Positions 1-7,449 of a stretch of DNA of 16,603 nt are shown here, one piece after another. The notes beneath the pieces were generated by a model. It was not told the DNA's origin. It searched no databases and worked only from the letters and a program-made list of their open reading frames with translations. Position 1 is the stretch's first letter. Every line of letters begins with the position of its first letter. The DNA comes from Pseudomonadota bacterium (GTDB lineage Bacteria > Pseudomonadota > Gammaproteobacteria > UBA6186 > Azoamicaceae). The DNA is taken from NCBI GenBank assembly GCA_021848375.1, contig JAJZUR010000018.1, positions 1 to 16,603 of the forward strand. Reading direction: 5' to 3'. The position numbers and the translations under genes were made by a program.

Positions 1-12
1 ACTAAATTTAGT
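1..12. repeat. 12-bp perfect palindrome at window edge
   Basis: ACTAAATTTAGT is its own reverse complement. It lies 23 bases upstream of the vapB -35 box and touches the left edge of the window, so its full extent is unknown. It could be a distal regulator site or belong to the preceding gene. AT-rich palindromes of this size also arise by chance. Confidence 0.3.
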
Positions 13-35
13 CAATAATCAGCCTTTCAAAAGGG

Positions 36-63
36 TTGACAAAAAAGAGTAGGTATATATAAT
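36..63 (+). promoter_or_regulatory. sigma70 promoter of the vapBC operon
   Basis: TTGACA at 36-41 and TATAAT at 58-63 are both full consensus hexamers, separated by 16 bp. The predicted transcription start near 70 gives a 5' leader of about 20 bases that carries the vapB ribosome binding site (AAAGGAG, 77-83, seven bases before the ATG). Such a strong promoter is typical of toxin-antitoxin operons that are held down by autorepression. Confidence 0.85.
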
Positions 64-73
64 AAATATATAC
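53..73. promoter_or_regulatory. inverted-repeat operator, probable VapB/VapBC site
   Basis: GTATATAT (53-60) and ATATATAC (66-73) are perfect 8-bp inverted repeats around a 5-bp spacer. They cover the -10 box and the expected transcription start. In AbrB/SpoVT-type VapBC systems the antitoxin dimer, with toxin as corepressor, binds inverted repeats at this position. That VapB binds here is inferred from position and symmetry. Confidence 0.6.
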
Positions 74-90
74 TTCAAAGGAGAAAAAAT

Positions 91-333
91 ATGGTCGCAT
101 TAGAAATTGCAAAGATATTCCCCAATGGCGGCAGCCAAGCAGTTCGCTTACCCAAAAAATATAGTTTTGAAAATGCGACTGAGGTGTATATACATAAATG
201 TGGTAATAAACTCATCTTAGAGCCTATTCACTATTCCTGGAAACCATTAATAGAAGGCTTAGCCACCTTGCCAGATGATTTTACCCTGGTTCGAGACAGG
301 CCAGACTATAGTGATAAGGAGGATTTATTTTGA
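91..333 (+). CDS. vapB: VapB-type antitoxin (AbrB/SpoVT swapped-hairpin fold)
   Basis: This 80-residue protein is the antitoxin of a type II toxin-antitoxin pair. It should dimerise through its N-terminus to bind the operator upstream and neutralise VapC through its C-terminal tail. Residues 6-26 carry the family signature (AKIF-x-NG-x-SQAVRLPKK-x-x-F), typical of the VapB/VagC branch of AbrB-like DNA-binding proteins. The C-terminal half (RDRPDYSDKEDLF at the end) is acidic and probably disordered, as expected for the toxin-wrapping segment. The ATG is preceded by AAAGGAG at optimal spacing. The stop codon overlaps the vapC start, so the two are translationally coupled. Length is normal for the family. 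Confidence 0.9.
   Translation: MVALEIAKIFPNGGSQAVRLPKKYSFENATEVYIHKCGNKLILEPIHYSWKPLIEGLATLPDDFTLVRDRPDYSDKEDLF
185..194. repeat. 10-bp palindrome inside vapB resembling the operator
   Basis: TGTATATACA at 185-194 is perfectly palindromic and shares the GTATATA half-site sequence with the inverted repeat at 53-73. It could be an auxiliary VapB site within the antitoxin gene. Coding constraint for Val-Tyr-Ile-His explains it equally well, so this is a weak call. Confidence 0.25.
315..322 (+). promoter_or_regulatory. strong ribosome binding site deciding the vapC TTG start
   Basis: TAAGGAGG is a full match to the anti-Shine-Dalgarno sequence and lies inside the end of vapB. It is seven bases from the TTG at 330, which supports that non-ATG codon as the toxin start. 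Confidence 0.85.
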
Positions 334-773
334 TTCAGTATTTATTAGATACCGATACCCTTAGTTATCTGATGAAAAAAAATCATCCTTTTCATTCCGC
401 CGTGTTACAGCGATTGTTAACCCAACCTGAAGGGGGCGTGGCTCTCTCAGCGATTTCCTTAGCCGAAATAGCAAGAGGCTTAGAAAACATCAAAACTCAC
501 GTTGCCAATGATATTCTTCGCAAGGCAATTGAAAGCATGCTCTCATCGCTCGTCATCTTGGAGTTTGATGAAGAAGCGGCTTGGATTTATGGCAAGGTTC
601 GAACCGAAGTACTAAAAACGGGAAAAGATATTGGAGTGATGGACGCTTTAATTGCAGCACACGCGGTCAGTCAAAATTTAGTTTTAGTGACCAATAATAC
701 CAAACATTTTGTCAACGTCTCTCAATTGAAATTAGAAAACTGGTGTCCTGTTAATGAAATAACGATGAGTTGA
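330..773 (+). CDS. vapC: VapC-type PIN-domain ribonuclease toxin
   Basis: This 147-residue PIN-domain protein is predicted to be a Mg2+-dependent endoribonuclease; characterised VapC toxins cleave initiator tRNA or rRNA. The acidic active site is visible: Asp7 and Asp9 in LLDTDTLSYLM, Glu46 in SLAEIARG, Asp105 in GVMDALIAAHA. It is followed by the C-terminal TNNTKHF motif (residues 121-127), whose Asn/Thr occupy the fourth site of the PIN fold. The start is TTG, overlapping the vapB stop in TTGA, and is supported by a perfect Shine-Dalgarno and by the match of the MIQYLLDTD N-terminus to the family. TTG presumably lowers toxin yield relative to antitoxin. The gene appears intact; its RNA target cannot be read from sequence. 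Confidence 0.92.
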   Translation: MIQYLLDTDTLSYLMKKNHPFHSAVLQRLLTQPEGGVALSAISLAEIARGLENIKTHVANDILRKAIESMLSSLVILEFDEEAAWIYGKVRTEVLKTGKDIGVMDALIAAHAVSQNLVLVTNNTKHFVNVSQLKLENWCPVNEITMS

Positions 774-781
774 GACCAGGG

Positions 782-812
782 TTGTGGTGCCAGGCACCAG
801 ATCTGTTATACT
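782..812 (+). promoter_or_regulatory. probable promoter of the ABC exporter gene (leaderless)
   Basis: TATACT at 807-812 matches five of six -10 positions and ends only six bases before the ATG at 819. Transcription would therefore start at or within a base or two of the start codon. No Shine-Dalgarno sequence precedes that ATG, which also fits a leaderless message. The -35 is poor: TTGTGG at 782-787, spacer 19. An activator or extended contacts may be needed. Confidence 0.5.
785..799. repeat. 15-bp perfect palindrome in the exporter promoter (operator or REP-like unit)
   Basis: TGGTGCC-A-GGCACCA is a perfect 7-bp inverted repeat around one base. It lies between the proposed -35 and -10 of the downstream gene, which is where repressors bind. 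The one-base loop and lack of a T-run argue against a terminator for vapC. GC-rich palindromes of this kind also occur as dispersed repetitive elements in bacterial genomes. Only one copy is visible here, so this cannot be resolved from the window. Confidence 0.55.
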
Positions 813-818
813 TCGCTT

Positions 819-2561
819 ATGCCGTATCAATCTGTTTATCATTTTCTTTGGTTCTTGATTCGACCCTTTAAGTGGCATTATGCGATCATGCTGCTCGCGC
901 CTATCTTAGGGGCATTCTATGATTTCGCAAACAGTTACGCTATCAAGCTTGTCGTCGATGCCTTTTCAGGCACTGCAGAGGTTACCTTTCACTCCTTATT
1001 TTTCCCCATCGCGTTATTTATTGGTGCACAAGTCATGCTCGACGTACTATGGCGAGGGGCAGATATTGCTGAATGGAAAGCAGAACCCTATGTTCGAAAA
1101 AAATTGTTGCTGACAGTATATGATTACGTTCAACACAATCCTTATCCTTTTTTCCAGAATACCCACTCAGGCTCTGTCACCAGTAAGATCAAAGGACTCT
1201 TGGACGGCTATGATAATTTCTGGGCGGCGATGCACCATGATTTTACGCCAAAAATTGCCAATACGGTTGTTTTAACTGCTGTTATAGCGGTTGTTAACGT
1301 AAAAGTTTGTCTTTTTATTGCACTATGGGCCATTGGTTTCTTTTTGATCATGTACCAATTTTCAAAAGTAATGGATAAATTAGCCTTTGTGAACGCTAAT
1401 CACCGCCATGATGTTTTTGGATTAATTGCCGATAATGTGAGCAATATTTTTACGATTTTCTCATTTACTACTCGAAAAACCGAACATAAACGATTAAATC
1501 GCTTGATCGAAAAAGATTTTATCCCTTCTAATATTCGAGTCTATAAATTTAATTTTTTTGCTAACATTGTCGCGGCATTCCTATACTGGATAATGCTGAT
1601 TTCTTTATTTTTATTTATGATCCATTTGCGACAAACCCATCAAGCTTCTACGGGTGATTTGGTATTTGTGATGGGCGTTACTGTTAAAATGAGCTGGGAT
1701 CTCTGGCAGATGATCCAAAAAATGCAAGAATTTATGAAAAATATTGGGGATTTTAAAAGCGCTTTTGAGTTATTAAAAATACCGCATGAAAAATCCGAAA
1801 CCAAAGTGACTCATCCCATTAGCGTTCAACGCCCAAGCATTGCGTTTGAAAACGTCTACTTTTCATATGAACCGAGCAAACCCATTTTTTCAGGGCTTTC
1901 CCTCACCATTAAACCAGGCGAAAAAGTTGGGTTAGTCGGAATATCCGGAGCAGGCAAGTCGACTTTGGTATCTCTTTTATTAAAATATTTTCCGGTCAAT
2001 AACGGACGGATTTTAATTGATAATCAAGACATTAAAAAATATACGGCGGATTCAATTCGAGAAAATATTGCGGTTATTCCACAGGATATTTTATTATTTC
2101 ATCGCAGTATCTTAGATAATATCCGTTATGGGAATATGTCCGCTTCCGATAAAGAGGTGATGATTGCAGCAAAAATGGCCAATATTCATGAATTTATTAT
2201 GAGTTTGCCCGATCAATACCACACACTGGTTGGCGAACGAGGAATAAAATTGAGCGGCGGACAACGCCAACGGATTGCAATAACACGCGCCATCTTGAAA
2301 AATACGCCAATTTTAGTGTTAGATGAAGCAACCAGCAGCTTAGATACTGAAACCGAACAATTGATCCAAGCCAGTCTAAATACCTTATTGGAAGATTCCA
2401 ATGTCACGGTACTTGCCATCGCGCATCGTCTTTCAACTTTAAAACACATGGATCGCATTATTGTGTTAGAAGCCGGTAAAATTATTGAAGAAGGCACGCA
2501 TACTGCGCTGATTACCCGCGACAGCGTTTATAAAAAGCTCTGGGATTTGCAGAAGATTTAG
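819..2561 (+). CDS. ABC exporter, fused permease and ATPase half-transporter
   Basis: This 580-residue inner-membrane protein has the type IV (MsbA/multidrug-like) exporter layout and should work as a homodimer. Hydrophobic segments fall near residues 22-42, 58-76, 145-182 and 245-270, forming the transmembrane domain (about 18-310). The ATPase domain (about 340-578) has every key motif: Walker A GISGAGKS (374-381), Q-loop Gln422, signature LSGGQ (478-482), Walker B ILVLDE (498-503, catalytic Glu503), D-loop SSLD (506-509) and H-loop His536. The ATG at 819 is the only start that keeps the first membrane segment; the next Met lies inside it. No partner half-transporter or periplasmic adaptor lies nearby, so the substrate (drug, lipid or peptide) is unknown. 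Its stop codon overlaps the convergent mshQ stop. Confidence 0.9.
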   Translation: MPYQSVYHFLWFLIRPFKWHYAIMLLAPILGAFYDFANSYAIKLVVDAFSGTAEVTFHSLFFPIALFIGAQVMLDVLWRGADIAEWKAEPYVRKKLLLTVYDYVQHNPYPFFQNTHSGSVTSKIKGLLDGYDNFWAAMHHDFTPKIANTVVLTAVIAVVNVKVCLFIALWAIGFFLIMYQFSKVMDKLAFVNANHRHDVFGLIADNVSNIFTIFSFTTRKTEHKRLNRLIEKDFIPSNIRVYKFNFFANIVAAFLYWIMLISLFLFMIHLRQTHQASTGDLVFVMGVTVKMSWDLWQMIQKMQEFMKNIGDFKSAFELLKIPHEKSETKVTHPISVQRPSIAFENVYFSYEPSKPIFSGLSLTIKPGEKVGLVGISGAGKSTLVSLLLKYFPVNNGRILIDNQDIKKYTADSIRENIAVIPQDILLFHRSILDNIRYGNMSASDKEVMIAAKMANIHEFIMSLPDQYHTLVGERGIKLSGGQRQRIAITRAILKNTPILVLDEATSSLDTETEQLIQASLNTLLEDSNVTVLAIAHRLSTLKHMDRIIVLEAGKIIEEGTHTALITRDSVYKKLWDLQKI

Positions 2562-5500
2562 TTATACACTTCTTTTTGATAAATAATCCGATTATTTCCT
2601 TTATAAATACCAAATGTTGCTAAGCCACGCGGATCAACAGTGAAATTGCTCGTTGCCCCGTTGTAAGGCCAATTAAATTGTAACCAGGGCAGATTACCAT
2701 TCGCGGTTTCCAACAAGGCATCAATGGCAACATTGCCAGTGACATTGGGTGCTGATAAGTTAATATTCATGATACCCAGACTGAACGTCGCGGGATTGGG
2801 TAATGTTGGGGTCGTCGTTAATCCACTCGACGGTGTTAAAGTTAAATTGCTAGCGCCTCCCGAGATCGTACTACAAGAATCTAGCGTATTAATCACAAAT
2901 CCACCCGCGGTAGTATAAAATTGCGTTTGCATCGGCACCGTTAACGCTAATAACTCTGAACCAATAGAATCTACAATAACCATGCGGCCATGATAAAACT
3001 GATTGCCGCCACCCGTTCCCGAAAATGCGATACCATTACCAGAGGTGAGCGCACCAAAGGGGTAACCTCCACTCACACAGCCTGTACCCGTACAAGTCAC
3101 ACCATCACTATCGGTAATGGTTGCCACATTCAATTGTATGGATGCCGTCAACGCAGGAGAATTGGTACCTGCCAATCTTTGAATACTCATCCCGCCTGTT
3201 CCTGCCGAAAACGTAAACGTACCAGCGCCAGCGCCGCCATCGACAAATACAGGCACAGGATTAGGCGAATTTAAGACTAACGCTGGAATGGTATCGCCCC
3301 CATTCACCGGAAAATACGCTTTATTATAAACATTACCGAGCGCAGTATTGGCGAGTTTCCAAAAACTGCCCGTATAATTTTGGGTGGTGGTATTTAAAAG
3401 CGCTTGTGCAGTCACTGTTAACACCGGTGCGGTTGCATAGGAAAAAAACTGATCCAAATAAGTAAAGCTGCCGCCCGCACTGGAACATTGCGTACTAAAC
3501 TGAGGCGTGTTGCCCGATGCGCTAAAATGGTGGGGCGTAAAACGCCCGACCACAATCGAACTTGATACCGCGCCGCCCGTTGCACCCAAATAATTTCCGC
3601 CGGTCACGCTAGCGGTTAAATTAATACATCCCACTTCATCAAAATAAAACGTGGTACCTGAGAAATACGGCGGGGATGAAAATGGCCCGCCTGAGGTAAA
3701 TTTCGTAAAAGTACTGCCGTTGCCAATAACCCCAGCATTGGTACTGCCATTACGCCCGCCGGCTGGTGCTAATAAGGCGCTAGACGTTAACGTGATGCCT
3801 TGCGGTGTTGTTTCATTACCATAGTTAGGCGTAACAACCCCCGCTGAATTTAACGGCTGGATATTGACCGTAAATGCGCCACCCGCGGTTTTAAACACAC
3901 TATCGGCTAAACAAGCGGAAACGGCTGCGCTTTGCGGCGTTGTGGTTTGCGTTGCAGAATTCCCCGGGATATTAAACGCAAAACTTGCAGGGATCACCAC
4001 AAAATTACCGCTGGCGCCCGATGGCCCACCAGCTGAAGTGTCTATCACATTTAGATTTAATTGACCGCAATCTGGATAATTCATTGTCACCGTTGCAGCA
4101 CCATTGGTAAACGTAATGGATTGCGTCGTTTGCGTTGCGCCAGAACTGGTCGCAATCGCGGTGCCATTGATAGTCGGACTTTTGGTCCCTGACGTCGGAT
4201 TTACATACGTTGTATAAAATCGCAACGTTTTAGCGCCAGAATAGCTCGACACAATACCGCAGCTGCTTCCCGAATAGGCCGTTAAATATAAGGTAAAATT
4301 GGTCGCTGCCACTTCGGTTGTGACAAATGCCGGCGGCGGTGAATTGGGCGGATTTTTTACCACCGTTCCCGTAACTAATAAACTGGAAGGCACAAAATTT
4401 ATCGCATTAGAATAACCGTTAATCGTATTATCACTCGTCTGATACGCCTCAATAGTGATTGGCGATGCTCCGCTACTGGGATAATTTAAGTAAAAACTCA
4501 CAACGCCATTATCTGCACCAGCATAGGTATACGTTGCAACTCCATTCGTTCCGCCACTAAATGTTCCATGCCCGCTGGCTAACGTCCACGTCCCCGTACT
4601 ATCTTGTGTTGTAATCGTAATATTACCTGTATAGTTTTGCACTGTTTGACCGCCATTATTTTCAGCGGTCACCGTTACCGTCATCGCTTGACAATTGGTA
4701 CCCGTTGCTGGCGCGCTCACACCAAATTTTCGAACACTGGATGACCCTCCCGGGCAAGACGGACTAAAATCCGTATTTGCAACGGCATCACTATCGTAAG
4801 TAATGGTTGTTTTACTCCCCAAATTAAGATTGTCTCCCGAAATGGCACCCGTTAGATTAAATGTGCTATTCACATTAACACTTTGACCCGCGTACATTAT
4901 GGCATTAATATTTGCTGTAGCGTTAACGTTAATATTTCCATAATCGTAAATTAACAGTTGGCTTGCAGAACTACCTGTATTCCAGTTTACAGTTGAGCTA
5001 ATATTGAGATCTTGATTAATATGCAATCGTACTGTGCCTGTTCCAACCACGTTAATCGTGACGGTTTGTCCACCAGATAGATCTAGACTTCCGATCCAAT
5101 AGTCTCCGGGAACAAAGTTGACGACTGTATTATTTTTCATTGTCAATGAAGTCATCCGATAAAGCGTCGTGCCAGTATTACTTGCTGTAAAATTAAGGGT
5201 ACCATTAGAATTGACCGTTATATCACCCCAATCCGTCGTGGTATCATTATTTCCATCGATAGAAAAATTTTTACTCTTCTTACTCCCTCCTGCGCCACTT
5301 GAAATTTGAAACGAACCTAGATTAAGCGTACTGACCGGAGAACCAGAAGCAGTACACGCCACATTGCCGCAAGTCGCATTACCGCACCCATTAAAATTAC
5401 TGGTCGGTAATGCATTGCTTGGTGCATTTAGGATCTGCGAACCACAACCCATACTAATGCCACCTCCGCTCAAGGTACTGTTACCCCCATTGGGAAACAC

Positions 5501-5578
5501 TTGCGTACATTGATCGGCAAAGATCCCATGACTCAATAACCATAGAAGTAAACCTATATATCCATTTTTTAATTTCAT
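2558..5578 (-). CDS. mshQ: MshQ-like surface protein with C-terminal DUF6701
   Basis: This is a very large secreted protein (about 1006 residues) at the end of the pilus operon, as in known MSHA loci. It is probably exposed on the pilus tip or cell surface. A signal peptide runs to about residue 22 (GIFA, then DQC). Residues about 100-265 are Asn/Thr/Val-rich with short repeating strands, suggesting a beta-solenoid. At least four Ig-like units follow. The C-terminal third is recognisable DUF6701: GRFTPHHF (679-686), the NYTGSFWKL segment (735-743), SELLAL (875-880), and the terminal DPRGLATFGIYKG motif (983-995). A GTG (5581) directly precedes the ATG (5578); AAAGGGAAG upstream suits either, and I chose ATG. 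The role as adhesin or tip component is inferred. Residue numbers count the GTG as 1. Confidence 0.88.
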   Translation of the reverse strand: MKLKNGYIGLLLWLLSHGIFADQCTQVFPNGGNSTLSGGGISMGCGSQILNAPSNALPTSNFNGCGNATCGNVACTASGSPVSTLNLGSFQISSGAGGSKKSKNFSIDGNNDTTTDWGDITVNSNGTLNFTASNTGTTLYRMTSLTMKNNTVVNFVPGDYWIGSLDLSGGQTVTINVVGTGTVRLHINQDLNISSTVNWNTGSSASQLLIYDYGNINVNATANINAIMYAGQSVNVNSTFNLTGAISGDNLNLGSKTTITYDSDAVANTDFSPSCPGGSSSVRKFGVSAPATGTNCQAMTVTVTAENNGGQTVQNYTGNITITTQDSTGTWTLASGHGTFSGGTNGVATYTYAGADNGVVSFYLNYPSSGASPITIEAYQTSDNTINGYSNAINFVPSSLLVTGTVVKNPPNSPPPAFVTTEVAATNFTLYLTAYSGSSCGIVSSYSGAKTLRFYTTYVNPTSGTKSPTINGTAIATSSGATQTTQSITFTNGAATVTMNYPDCGQLNLNVIDTSAGGPSGASGNFVVIPASFAFNIPGNSATQTTTPQSAAVSACLADSVFKTAGGAFTVNIQPLNSAGVVTPNYGNETTPQGITLTSSALLAPAGGRNGSTNAGVIGNGSTFTKFTSGGPFSSPPYFSGTTFYFDEVGCINLTASVTGGNYLGATGGAVSSSIVVGRFTPHHFSASGNTPQFSTQCSSAGGSFTYLDQFFSYATAPVLTVTAQALLNTTTQNYTGSFWKLANTALGNVYNKAYFPVNGGDTIPALVLNSPNPVPVFVDGGAGAGTFTFSAGTGGMSIQRLAGTNSPALTASIQLNVATITDSDGVTCTGTGCVSGGYPFGALTSGNGIAFSGTGGGNQFYHGRMVIVDSIGSELLALTVPMQTQFYTTAGGFVINTLDSCSTISGGASNLTLTPSSGLTTTPTLPNPATFSLGIMNINLSAPNVTGNVAIDALLETANGNLPWLQFNWPYNGATSNFTVDPRGLATFGIYKGNNRIIYQKEVYN

Positions 5579-5601
5579 CACGTTTCTTCCCTTTCTATCC
5601 T

Positions 5602-6036
5602 TTATATCCCTGGTTGCGTTACCGTTGTATAAAGCTGCCGTGTTACATAATCTGAACTGCTCGGTACACTATACGACGATGTTGACGTCAATTGAAACAC
5701 ATTGTAAGTGACGCCGCCTTCCGTAAAACTGTTTGCCGAACAAGTAACTACCACCGTAAAACCCGTAAATTCACCCTGGGTTAAGGTTAAGGTAGTAGGG
5801 CTTGTTGGACAATTAAAAGGCTCTGAACCACCCAATGGCGCTACCTTATAGATCCCCCATTGTAACCCGCTGCGTGCTGCATAATAAGCTCGAACGCCTT
5901 GCACCATAAGCGACGCTGAACTTTGCGTTAAACTGCTAATGCTGATCATATACGCCGCAATTAAAGCCAATATAATCAGCAAAAAAAGCGCAGTAACAAT
6001 AGTAAAACCCTTTTGTGTCCGTTGCAATATTTTCAT
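5602..6036 (-). CDS. mshP: MshP-like minor pilin
   Basis: This 144-residue prepilin-like protein has a short basic leader cut after Gly10 (TQKG, then FTIVTALFLL), a hydrophobic N-terminal helix to about residue 35, and a beta-rich periplasmic part. The segment AYYAARSGLQWGIYKVA (50-66) is the strongly conserved MshP/PilX-type signature. Cys76 and Cys99 could form a disulfide. Position 5 of the mature protein is Thr, not the Glu usual in pilins, as in some tip-initiating pseudopilins. Its ATG overlaps the mshO stop (ATGA), and mshQ follows after about 20 bases. It probably takes part in the tip-initiation complex with MshC, MshD and MshO. Confidence 0.85.
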   Translation of the reverse strand: MKILQRTQKGFTIVTALFLLIILALIAAYMISISSLTQSSASLMVQGVRAYYAARSGLQWGIYKVAPLGGSEPFNCPTSPTTLTLTQGEFTGFTVVVTCSANSFTEGGVTYNVFQLTSTSSYSVPSSSDYVTRQLYTTVTQPGI

Positions 6037-6968
6037 GGCGCATTATCCACACTGACTTGCCGCATCAACGTAACCGTACCGCCCGTATTAGTTAAAGTAA
6101 TGGTCATCGTAATCACACCGTTACGAGTCGACGTACCCGGTGTATACATAAAAGTACATACAGAAACATCTTTGGTTAATTGTGCGTTGCTCGCCGAACT
6201 TAATGGGGCATTGGCAGGATTGGTCGGCTGCGTTGAGTTGATGGTGTAATTCCAATAACGGGTAATTTGATTCGTACTGACATCACAAATGTATGTCACT
6301 GGCGTATCCACAATTTGCACGCGCTGCTCTGGTGATGCTAATGCAAATTGTACACCAGAGCTAAAAGTTACCAACCCTTGCGAAGACGGATTGCTCAAAG
6401 TAACGATGGTACCCACTGGACTGATAGTGACCGATCCCGGGGCGGGTATACACCCGCCCATACAAGTGGGTGCCACAACTGTACTCCAGACATTAGCACC
6501 TGCCGTTGGATTATCGGTAGGAATTGATCCGCCATCATTTTCTCCCGTGTTATAAACAACTACTCGACAGTTGCCTGCCATACAAGTTGCATTGGTCGTT
6601 GCGTATTGAAACTGTCCAATCACATTAAATTGCGTCACAGTTCCAGTAAAATTTAAATAGGATCCCGGCAGCGCACCGCGATAACGCATCCCCTCCACAA
6701 TATTTAAAAATTCTAGCGCAATGCGTTGTGCATTATTTGGATCCGTCTTAACACGGATGCTATTGGGCACCGCTTGTTGAATATCGCGCGCCATACGCCG
6801 CAATACCATATCTGCAGCATCGACTAATTCGCCTCGCGCTGTAACATTTTTATAGGATATGATGGGTCTACTGATAAATACGGCTACGGTAATTGACAAT
6901 GCCGCTGCCATCACCATCACGATAATAAGCTCGATTAACGTAAAGCCTTTGGAAAATTTTTTCATCAT
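6033..6968 (-). CDS. mshO: MshO-like minor pilin
   Basis: This prepilin of about 311 residues has an 8-residue leader ending KG, then FTLIELIIVMVMAAAL with Glu5, and a hydrophobic helix. The stretch after it (PIISYKNVTARGELVDAADMVLRRMARD, then AVPNSIRV) matches the MshO family closely. The open frame extends upstream to 7007, but that would add a charged extension and overlap mshD. The ATG at 6968 gives a normal leader and follows an AAGGA about ten bases upstream, so it was chosen; the adjacent ATG at 6965 is also possible. The large beta-rich C-terminal part contains several Cys. Long minor pilins like this typically cap the filament as part of the priming/tip complex. Confidence 0.87.
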   Translation of the reverse strand: MMKKFSKGFTLIELIIVMVMAAALSITVAVFISRPIISYKNVTARGELVDAADMVLRRMARDIQQAVPNSIRVKTDPNNAQRIALEFLNIVEGMRYRGALPGSYLNFTGTVTQFNVIGQFQYATTNATCMAGNCRVVVYNTGENDGGSIPTDNPTAGANVWSTVVAPTCMGGCIPAPGSVTISPVGTIVTLSNPSSQGLVTFSSGVQFALASPEQRVQIVDTPVTYICDVSTNQITRYWNYTINSTQPTNPANAPLSSASNAQLTKDVSVCTFMYTPGTSTRNGVITMTITLTNTGGTVTLMRQVSVDNAP

Positions 6969-6981
6969 CAATTTTTTTTCC

Positions 6982-7449
6982 TTAATTATAATTGGTCGCA
7001 TACACACTATAAGTCATGGCCGACATATTGCGATGCGATACGTTTACATCTACTCGAACCACCTGGATTCCCGCAGTTAATCCGCCCAACACTGCCGTTG
7101 AAGAATCGACATTGACCGTCACCGTATACGCTGCTAACGCCGCAATCGCATTTCCATCTTGATCGGTTGGCGCTTGCGACAATCCATTGTAATTACAAAT
7201 ATTCGTCCATGTGGAGCGCGTTCCTGATGGACAAGCACCGCTTGGAAAGTTCTTTCCCAATATTTCTTCTAAATACGCCTCCGCAATAGAGGCTGCTTGT
7301 TGTTTGATTAAGGTATCCCCGCTATAAAGTTCCGCCGTATTAATTGCCAACATCACTCCAATAATCGCGATGGCAATGATGGTCATCGAAATCACCAACT
7401 CTATGAGCGTAAAGGCGTGTTGATGGATTTTTTTATTTTTTATATTCAC
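6982..7449 (-). CDS. mshD: MshD-like minor pilin
   Basis: This 155-residue prepilin has a 12-residue leader and the N-terminal helix FTLIELVISMTIIAIAII with Glu5 in place. The motif QQAASIAEAYLEEI (50-63) followed by Cys73 and Cys85 is characteristic of MshD. The residue before the cleavage site is Ala12 instead of the usual Gly; prepilin peptidases generally tolerate Ala. The start is GTG, forming GTGA with the mshC stop; there is no other start codon before the helix. It lies between mshC and mshO, as in classical MSHA loci. Predicted minor or tip pilin of the MSHA-type filament. Confidence 0.85.
   Translation of the reverse strand: MNIKNKKIHQHAFTLIELVISMTIIAIAIIGVMLAINTAELYSGDTLIKQQAASIAEAYLEEILGKNFPSGACPSGTRSTWTNICNYNGLSQAPTDQDGNAIAALAAYTVTVNVDSSTAVLGGLTAGIQVVRVDVNVSHRNMSAMTYSVYATNYN

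Noticed and set aside
23..34. Hairpin CCTTT/AAAGG upstream of vapB as a terminator
   Set aside because: It has a five-pair stem with a two-base loop and no T-run after it; probably chance.
785..799. The palindrome as a terminator for vapC
   Set aside because: A one-base loop cannot form a stable RNA hairpin and no U-tract follows.
2551..2577. Rho-independent terminator for the ABC exporter
   Set aside because: The stem is only five A/T-rich pairs with a 13-base loop; too weak to annotate.
2990..3274. Plus-strand open frame inside mshQ (and similar ones at 2724-2918 and 3864-4064)
   Set aside because: They are opposite-strand shadows of the large mshQ frame, with no ribosome binding site and low-complexity translations.
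6969..7007. Upstream extension of mshO to 7007
   Set aside because: It would add 13 residues before the leader and overlap mshD by 26 bp; the ATG at 6968 has a Shine-Dalgarno and gives a normal prepilin leader.
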